DNA of 64,000 nucleotides from Lactobacillus selangorensis. Lineage in GTDB: Bacteria; Bacillota; Bacilli; Lactobacillales; Lactobacillaceae. The stretch lies in contig NZ_JQAZ01000005.1 of the NCBI RefSeq assembly GCF_001437205.1, forward strand, positions 62,001-126,000, written 5' to 3'. The translations under genes were made by a program, and so were the position numbers. Under the pieces are notes generated by a model. It saw only the letters and a program-made list of their open reading frames with translations. It was not told where the DNA came from and searched no databases. Below are positions 59,038-64,000 of the stretch, piece by piece. Position 1 is the first letter of the stretch. Every line of letters starts with the position of its first letter.

Positions 59038-59475
59038 TTACTTGCGAACGACCATTACCGAAATCGGTGTGTTCTTCACCATATAAGCTGCTTGACTGCC
59101 TAATCGCTGCGGCAGGCCGTTCTTCTTTGCTTTCGAGCCGATGACCAAGAGATCAGGATGAACTTGCGGAATGACCGTTTTAACGATTGTTTCGCCGGCA
59201 TCCCCTTCTGCCACAAAGACACGGACGTTTTTAACGCCGGCATCCAGTGCCTGCTGCTGATACTCCCGAATGTGCTTATCAAGCGCATCTCGTTTGCCAT
59301 GGACATAATCTTTGTCCAACGCTTGATAAACATTCAAAGTATCGTCTTCGAGCACCGAACAGATAATCAATTCGACATCATCCCGAATAGCCCGATGAAT
59401 CGCATACTTAAAGGCTTTGATTGCATCCTCAGAATCGTCGACGCCAACTAAAATCTTTTCAAAATAAGGTTTCAT
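59038..59475 (-). CDS. Universal stress protein (UspA family)
   Basis: The 145-residue protein has the UspA fold: KILVGVDDSEDAIKAFKYAI at the start, VFVAEGDAGETIV, and the nucleotide-loop region DLLVIGSKAKKNGLPQRLGS near the end, a variant of GxxGx9G(S/T). It lies two bases after mntH, so it is co-transcribed. Usp genes are often paired with Nramp transporters in lactobacilli; the function there is not known. Confidence 0.92.
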   Translation of the reverse strand: MKPYFEKILVGVDDSEDAIKAFKYAIHRAIRDDVELIICSVLEDDTLNVYQALDKDYVHGKRDALDKHIREYQQQALDAGVKNVRVFVAEGDAGETIVKTVIPQVHPDLLVIGSKAKKNGLPQRLGSQAAYMVKNTPISVMVVRK

Positions 59476-59477
59476 CG

Positions 59478-61058
59478 TTATTCAGCCTCCCCATTCTGTT
59501 GGGCTGCTAAGCGTTTATTGCTGTTATACAATTCAATTGTTGTCCAAGCCAGCAAAATCAGGACGACCACGATGGCGGTATAAGCAATCATGTGCGCCGT
59601 TTGTGTTTGTGCAGCGGTGATGTGGTCGCCGTAGAATCCGGCGATCGCATCCGGCAGACTGATCATGTTCAAGAAGGTCAGTCCAATGACAGATGCCCAG
59701 CCGCAGAGTTTGACCCAGAAAGTATTTTTAAACCGATTGCCCATTTCGACTTTGCTGTCGGTCATCATCAACAACGGCAGCATCGAGAACGGCAAGGCAA
59801 ACGCCAGAAAGACCTGTGAATTGTTCATCAAATTGTTGAGCGCAATATGCTGATTGATATCACTCTCGCCGGCCGTTGTAGCCACACAGAACAGCACTGG
59901 AATGACGGAAATAACACGAGTCACCAAGCGCCGCATCCATAACGGCATCTTCATGTGGATGAAACCTTCCATAATCACCTGTCCGGTTAATGTCCCAGTA
60001 ATGGTTGAATTCTGGCCGGAAGCCAATAATGCAACGGCGAACAAGGTCGATAAGATACCTGTTTTGGCCACTTTGATCAGCAGCGGATTGCTGAGCATGC
60101 TGCCATTCTGCAAAGCGTCGTACAAACCGAAGAAGGACGGGTCCTTGACGGCACCGGACTTGAAGACGGCAACCCCCATAATCAGCAGCAACGAATTAAC
60201 GACAAATGCAGCTGACAACTGGATGTTCGAATCCCAAGTTGTAAACCGAACGGATTGAGCAATGGAATCTTCATCCTTATGGTTGATCTTGCGGGTCTGC
60301 GAAATTGCAGAATGCAAGTACAAATTATGCGGCATCACAGTCGCACCGATGATGCCCAGTGCACCGGATAAGGGGGTCATCCCGGCAACGGACGGATGAG
60401 TCGCAAAGGTCTCGCCCGTTGGCAGATAACCGGCAAAAACGGCGGCCCAGTTTGGATGGGACAACGCCACTTGGTAAGCAAAGACGAATAAAATAACCAG
60501 AATTAAACTCACGACCAGTGCTTCGATTTTACGAAAACCGATTTTCGTTAATAATAGCAAGACTAAAACATCCAAAACAGTAATCAGCACTGAAATCATC
60601 AGCGGAATTCCAAATAATAAGTACAGTGAGATTGCGGCCCCAATGACTTCCGCAATATCAGTCGCCATGATCGCCAATTCGGTCATGATCCATAAAATAA
60701 TTCCCAACGTTTTACTCGTGCGGGCCCGAATGGCTTGTGCCAAATCCATTTGACTCACGATGCCCAGTTTAGCCGCCATATATTGCAATAACATCGCGAT
60801 TAAACTCGACAACAGAATAACAGACATCAGCAAGTAACCGAAGTTCTGCCCACCAGTAATTGAAGTCGACCAGTTCCCTGGATCCATGTACCCGACAGCG
60901 ACTAGCGCACCAGGTCCAGAATACGCAAGTAAGGTTCGCCAAAACCCTTTTCCCTTTGGAACCTTGACAGTCCCGTTGATCTCTTCGAGTGATTTACCGT
61001 TTGCATAGTGAATCAGCCCCGACGTGCGGTGTCCTTCCGCATCATGTGTTGCAGCCAT
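59478..61058 (-). CDS. mntH: Nramp-family Mn2+/divalent metal transporter
   Basis: The 526-residue transporter has 11-12 helices. Metal-binding motifs are DPGN in [17 protein letters not shown] (helix 1) and [12 protein letters not shown] (helix 6, with Met and His). It is proton coupled and takes up manganese, which lactobacilli use heavily. A long hydrophilic N terminus ([16 protein letters not shown]) is typical of lactobacillar MntH. TTACAG, 18 bases, TATAAT lies in the 210-base upstream gap. I saw no clear MntR palindrome there. Confidence 0.94.
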   Translation of the reverse strand: MAATHDAEGHRTSGLIHYANGKSLEEINGTVKVPKGKGFWRTLLAYSGPGALVAVGYMDPGNWSTSITGGQNFGYLLMSVILLSSLIAMLLQYMAAKLGIVSQMDLAQAIRARTSKTLGIILWIMTELAIMATDIAEVIGAAISLYLLFGIPLMISVLITVLDVLVLLLLTKIGFRKIEALVVSLILVILFVFAYQVALSHPNWAAVFAGYLPTGETFATHPSVAGMTPLSGALGIIGATVMPHNLYLHSAISQTRKINHKDEDSIAQSVRFTTWDSNIQLSAAFVVNSLLLIMGVAVFKSGAVKDPSFFGLYDALQNGSMLSNPLLIKVAKTGILSTLFAVALLASGQNSTITGTLTGQVIMEGFIHMKMPLWMRRLVTRVISVIPVLFCVATTAGESDINQHIALNNLMNNSQVFLAFALPFSMLPLLMMTDSKVEMGNRFKNTFWVKLCGWASVIGLTFLNMISLPDAIAGFYGDHITAAQTQTAHMIAYTAIVVVLILLAWTTIELYNSNKRLAAQQNGEAE

Positions 61059-61268
61059 AAAATGACCTCCTTTTTCGCTTTAATCATTTTTAGCATAGAC
61101 TTAATTTTTTGTTTTGAAAACCCCACTTTTATTATAATAACGCCTTATTTATTTCTGTAATCGCTGACAATGTGTCTGTTGCAACAATAAAAAAAAATAA
61201 AAAAATTTGGTGTTCCTAAACTTTTTCCACATCGGTCATTACAAAATCTCTATCATCCATCAAAAAAG

Positions 61269-61655
61269 TTATTCGGGAGTCCCATTTTTTTGATGCTGGA
61301 CCATCAGTTTCACCAGCCGTTTGGCTAACTGCGGATCATGAATGTGCTCTAAACCGCCTAATGCTGTTTCTAACTCAGTTGCTGAACAGTGCAACGCATC
61401 GGACAAAAATAATTGCCAGAGCTGCCGATTCTTAAGAATCGCCTCAGCCTTGTCACGACCAGCTTTTGTGAGTGTAATCGAACGCTGATACTTTGGATGG
61501 ATTACAAAACCGTCCGCCTGCAATGCTTGAATCAGATAAGTGGCACTGGCCGCCCGCACTTTAAAAATCGTCGCTAAACGACGAATCGTTACCGTTCGTT
61601 GTTGTGTCTGCAACTGATAAATCACCCGTAAAAAATCTTCCCGAATCGGATTCAT
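61269..61655 (-). CDS. MntR/DtxR-like regulator with altered metal ligands
   Basis: The 128-residue protein has the DtxR/MntR layout: N-terminal winged helix (EDFLRVIYQLQTQQ, RRLATIFKVRAASATYLIQA) and the dimerisation helices (LWQLFLSDALHCSATELETA, LGGLEHIHDPQLAKRL). Compared with Bacillus MntR, the ligand positions seem changed: Glu11 reads Arg, His77 reads Arg or Asn, Glu99 reads Gly, with Glu102 and His103 kept. It may be metal-independent. It lies just upstream of mntH on the same strand and is its likely regulator. Confidence 0.82.
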   Translation of the reverse strand: MNPIREDFLRVIYQLQTQQRTVTIRRLATIFKVRAASATYLIQALQADGFVIHPKYQRSITLTKAGRDKAEAILKNRQLWQLFLSDALHCSATELETALGGLEHIHDPQLAKRLVKLMVQHQKNGTPE

Positions 61656-61765
61656 TTTGTTCGCCCTCCTCCAATTGTTGGCTCCATTATTATCATAAGC
61701 AGAGAACTAGTTGACTGCAACAGAAAATTTAGATGCAGCTAATTTATATATTTTGTGTGCCGCAT

Positions 61766-61801
61766 AAAAGGGCTGGTGCTCAACTGAGCGCCAGCCCTTT
61801 T
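61766..61801. terminator. Terminator of the GNAT gene
   Basis: AAAAGGGCTGGTGCTC and GAGCGCCAGCCCTTTT form a stem around AACT, with T runs on both strands, immediately after the GNAT stop. Confidence 0.88.
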
Positions 61802-61803
61802 AT

Positions 61804-62355
61804 CTAGTCTGCCTGCCAAGCAGCACGAGTTAGCTTGGTAAAATGTTCAACAATGGTTTCAGCCAGATACGGATTCGGCATCTGGCCAATCGTGCGATCG
61901 TAACGATAGCCCTGTTTTGCTTGTGCCCGTTTGGATTGTTCATTACCATCTTTGTAGCCGCACCAAATTGCCGCTAAATGCAGCGTTTCAAAGCCATAAC
62001 GATCAACGGCTGCGATGGCTTCTGGCGCTAATCCTTGTCCCCAGAACGGTTCGCCTAGCCAGTAGCTGATTTCGGCGGTACCAGGCTGCATAAATGATTT
62101 GCCGCCGCCTTCTGCAACCAGCTCCAATCCGATGAGGCCGATTACATGATTCGGAGCGTTTTTTAAAGTAATTGCAAAAATATGCGGCCGCATAAAGTAT
62201 GCGGCAATATAATGCCGTGAATCGGCGACACTCGTATGGACCGGCCAGCCGGCAATCGGACCAACGTGCGGATTCTTAGCGTATTGATAAACACTCGCTG
62301 CATCGCTTAATTTGAATGGCCGTAAAATCATTCGTTGGGTCGTTAATGTAGTCAT
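61804..62355 (-). CDS. GNAT acetyltransferase, RimJ/RimL type
   Basis: The 183-residue protein begins MTTLTTQRMILRPFKLSDAA, the RimJ/L hallmark, then HVIGLIGLELV, YWLGEPFWGQGLAPEAIAAV (acetyl-CoA loop) and WCGYKDGNEQSKRAQAKQGY. These enzymes acetylate protein N termini, or amino compounds. The ribosome site is AGAGGAG. The gene is preceded by a 250-base leader with competing hairpins, so its expression is probably switched by a ligand or condition. Confidence 0.9.
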   Translation of the reverse strand: MTTLTTQRMILRPFKLSDAASVYQYAKNPHVGPIAGWPVHTSVADSRHYIAAYFMRPHIFAITLKNAPNHVIGLIGLELVAEGGGKSFMQPGTAEISYWLGEPFWGQGLAPEAIAAVDRYGFETLHLAAIWCGYKDGNEQSKRAQAKQGYRYDRTIGQMPNPYLAETIVEHFTKLTRAAWQAD

Positions 62356-62421
62356 GATGAAGGACTCCTCTCATTGTTTTTGTCATCATTGGTCAGCAAT
62401 GATCGGTCCAGAAAACGATAC

Positions 62422-62612
62422 AAAAAAACAGAAGGTGAACTTATTTCACGCTTCTGCTGCAAACGCAGAAGAACGTCCCCTTTTAAGCACCCATTTAGCT
62501 GTGCCCACCGCAAAAAGTGCGCACAAATCGACAATCTAGATCGATCTAAATTGGTTTCTTAAAAATTGGGGCCTCCTCTGCGAATTGATATTCTGCTGCT
62601 GTATTTCTTTTT
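62422..62612 (-). promoter_or_regulatory. Riboswitch-like structured leader of the GNAT gene
   Basis: On the minus strand a closing helix (CTTAAAAGGGG at 62477-62487 with CCCCAATTTTTAAG at 62558-62571) encloses two hairpins, AATTTAGA/TCTAGATT (62533-62552) and TGTGC/GCACA (62500-62525), a three-way junction. Next, CTTCTGC and GCAGAAG (62451-62471) form one hairpin, while CAGAAGCGTGAA and TTCACCTTCTG (62429-62456) plus TTTTTTT form a terminator. The CAGAAG segment is shared, so the two exclude each other. I know no riboswitch class with this sequence. Confidence 0.6.
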
Positions 62613-62641
62613 AAAATAACAAATTGCTAAAATAATGTCAA
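62613..62641 (-). promoter_or_regulatory. Promoter of the GNAT leader
   Basis: A consensus TTGACA (62636-62641), 17 bases and TATTTT (62613-62618). The -35 overlaps the stop codon of the P-type ATPase gene. Confidence 0.72.
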
Positions 62642-64000
62642 GCACGCTGCCGACTGATCAGCATCAGACAGCCCTTGACCAGCAATGACAATGCCAAGCT
62701 GATGCCAAAGGCGATACCGACCAAAGTTAGGTCCTGCAAGAGCGTCAGGGGCCCAAAGCCAAGCAAAGACTGGAAAACGAAGGCGGCGGTAAACACCGTG
62801 ACAACACTGACGATCCCCAATAAGACTTTGAGCCGGTTATACGGGTTGCAGATGCGCAGCAAACTGAACAGACTGCACCAAATGACGAGATAAAACATCA
62901 GCGTCGTCCGCTGATTGGCCGCCAGCGGCAGTGCGTGCGACAAGCTCAGAAGGCCGCCAACTCCCAGCGTAATGGCGATGGCAAACGGTAATGCCTGCCC
63001 AAACGCAAACCGCAGCGGCTGTTTCTTGACCGGATTCGTATCCTGACTGAACTGTAGGAAAAAGGTCGGATAACCTTCAATCAGTGTATCTGTCAACGTA
63101 ATTTCAATCGGCAAAAATGGATACGGAACGTTCAAAACGACACACACCAGCGACAGCAGCAACGAATAGATGACTTTGACGAAAAAGAGACTGCTGACAC
63201 GAGTGACAATGTTGACGACCCGCCGGCCTTCTTTAATCAGTGCCGGCAAAATACCGAAGTCATCATTCAGCAAAACGAGCTGCGCAGCCTGTTTGGCCGC
63301 CGGACTGCCGCCGTTGATGGCAATACTGCAGTTGGCAGCTCGCAAGGCCAGCACATCATTTACACCATCACCGACCATTGTTACTGTATGGCCTTTATCC
63401 TGCAGGGCTTTAATCAGCGCCTGCTTCTGATTCGGGGTAACCCGCCCAAACACATTATTATCTTGGGCCGCCACTTCAAGGTCATGCTGTGTCGTAATTT
63501 GCGACATGTCGACTAATTGATCGGCATTTTTAATGCCGGCATGGGCCGCCACTGTCGAAATGGTAAACGGATTGTCGCCGGAAATAATCTTAACGTTGAT
63601 GTGCTGGGCATTGCAGTAATCCAATACCTCATGAACATTCGTCCGAATTTTGTCGTTAAAGGTAATCACCGCCAAAACGGTAGCTTGCGCTGGGTCAATT
63701 GTTTCCGCATCCGGTGCCAAATACCCGACACAAATTAGACGTTTGCCCTGCTGCTGGGCCGCCAGTACCTTTGTGGCAATGCCGTTTGTTGTCGTCTGCT
63801 TGAATTTTTCCGGTGCTCCAGTAATAATCGTGCCTAGATCGGCAAAACTGACGGCACTCCACTTCTGTTCAGACGAAAACGGGATTTTGCCCGTGACATC
63901 CCATTCATTCAAAGTACCGAAATATTCTTTCAATGCTTTATAAGTCGAATTATTATCATCAGTTGCTCCGATAAAATTCTGGAGCACCTCTTTCAGCGAG
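62638..64000 (-). CDS. P-type cation-transporting ATPase, C-terminal part
   Basis: The frame is open past the right edge; about 453 residues are visible. They include the end of the nucleotide-binding domain (IPFSSEQKWSAVSF, TGAPEKF), the P domain with VKIISGDNPFTI and the hinge MVGDGVNDVLALRAANCSIA, and about six C-terminal helices. The phosphorylated DKTGT lies outside. The layout fits the E1-E2 CtpE/YfgQ-type ATPases of Gram-positives rather than heavy-metal pumps; ion not known. The stop overlaps the promoter of the GNAT leader. Confidence 0.92.
   Translation of the reverse strand, partial: SLKEVLQNFIGATDDNNSTYKALKEYFGTLNEWDVTGKIPFSSEQKWSAVSFADLGTIITGAPEKFKQTTTNGIATKVLAAQQQGKRLICVGYLAPDAETIDPAQATVLAVITFNDKIRTNVHEVLDYCNAQHINVKIISGDNPFTISTVAAHAGIKNADQLVDMSQITTQHDLEVAAQDNNVFGRVTPNQKQALIKALQDKGHTVTMVGDGVNDVLALRAANCSIAINGGSPAAKQAAQLVLLNDDFGILPALIKEGRRVVNIVTRVSSLFFVKVIYSLLLSLVCVVLNVPYPFLPIEITLTDTLIEGYPTFFLQFSQDTNPVKKQPLRFAFGQALPFAIAITLGVGGLLSLSHALPLAANQRTTLMFYLVIWCSLFSLLRICNPYNRLKVLLGIVSVVTVFTAAFVFQSLLGFGPLTLLQDLTLVGIAFGISLALSLLVKGCLMLISRQRA

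Noticed and set aside
62352-62534. 60-codon minus-strand frame overlapping the GNAT start
   Set aside because: It begins with TTG without a ribosome site and its sequence is explained by the structured leader; it may still be worth a ribosome-profiling check.

Overview
The window comes from a low-to-mid GC Gram-positive bacterium, most likely a member of the Lactobacillaceae. The signs are strong AGGAGG ribosome binding sites, frequent TTG starts, a tyrosine T-box leader, CcpA-type cre sites, several beta-glucoside PTS loci, an acetoin branch (alsS-aldC), Nramp manganese uptake, and families typical of lactobacilli such as DUF3737, DUF3284, DUF975 and LtrA. The genus cannot be fixed from the sequence alone. 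No tRNA, rRNA, CRISPR array, phage or transposase gene was seen.

Layout. 1-5 kb: the 5' part of enolase with a structured leader, a purine permease operon, two tiny membrane proteins and tyrS behind its T-box, with a parS-like palindrome in the leader. 5-8.5 kb: a membrane-anchored hydrolase and the acetolactate synthase/decarboxylase pair. 8.6-24.4 kb: three beta-glucoside uptake modules. Two are cellobiose-type PTS operons facing GntR/UTRA regulators, and one of those regulators is frameshifted. The third is bglP-GH1 under a LicT antiterminator with two RAT/terminator switches and a perfect cre. 24.5-33 kb: a frameshifted membrane protein, an HxlR-like regulator, an AlkC-like DNA repair protein, a DUF2075 protein and a TetR-controlled ABC exporter in which both genes carry an in-frame stop. 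33-41 kb: hydrolases, a Gfo/Idh oxidoreductase facing an RpiR regulator, a serine hydrolase, an MFS pump and flavodoxin-SDR. 41-49 kb: aldo-keto reductases facing a LysR regulator, two hexapeptide acetyltransferases, a frameshifted DUF3737 gene followed by a MalY-type lyase, and an alcohol dehydrogenase. 49-55 kb: a small LacI-type regulon (EIIA, HAD phosphatase plus LacI, and a deleted HAD remnant). 55-64 kb: LtrA, proline iminopeptidase, CorA, Usp-MntH, a degenerate MntR-like regulator, a GNAT enzyme behind a riboswitch-like leader, and a partial P-type ATPase.

Four themes link the genes. (1) Sugar uptake is under layered control: CcpA cre sites, GntR operators over promoters, antitermination and a LacI palindrome. 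(2) Redox and carbonyl-stress genes (flavodoxin-SDR, DUF3737-MalY, acetyltransferase-ADH) share an identically placed 7-4-7 inverted repeat in 19-bp-spaced promoters, which suggests one MerR-family regulon whose regulator lies outside the window. (3) At least seven loci show single-base frameshifts, nonsense codons, a lost start codon or truncation, so this chromosome seems to be decaying in accessory functions. (4) RNA-level control is prominent: T-box, RAT switches, an attenuator-like leader before an MFS pump and the GNAT leader, which is the best candidate here for an undescribed regulatory element. A family of mosaic hairpin repeats sits in three convergent intergenic regions and shows compensatory base changes.
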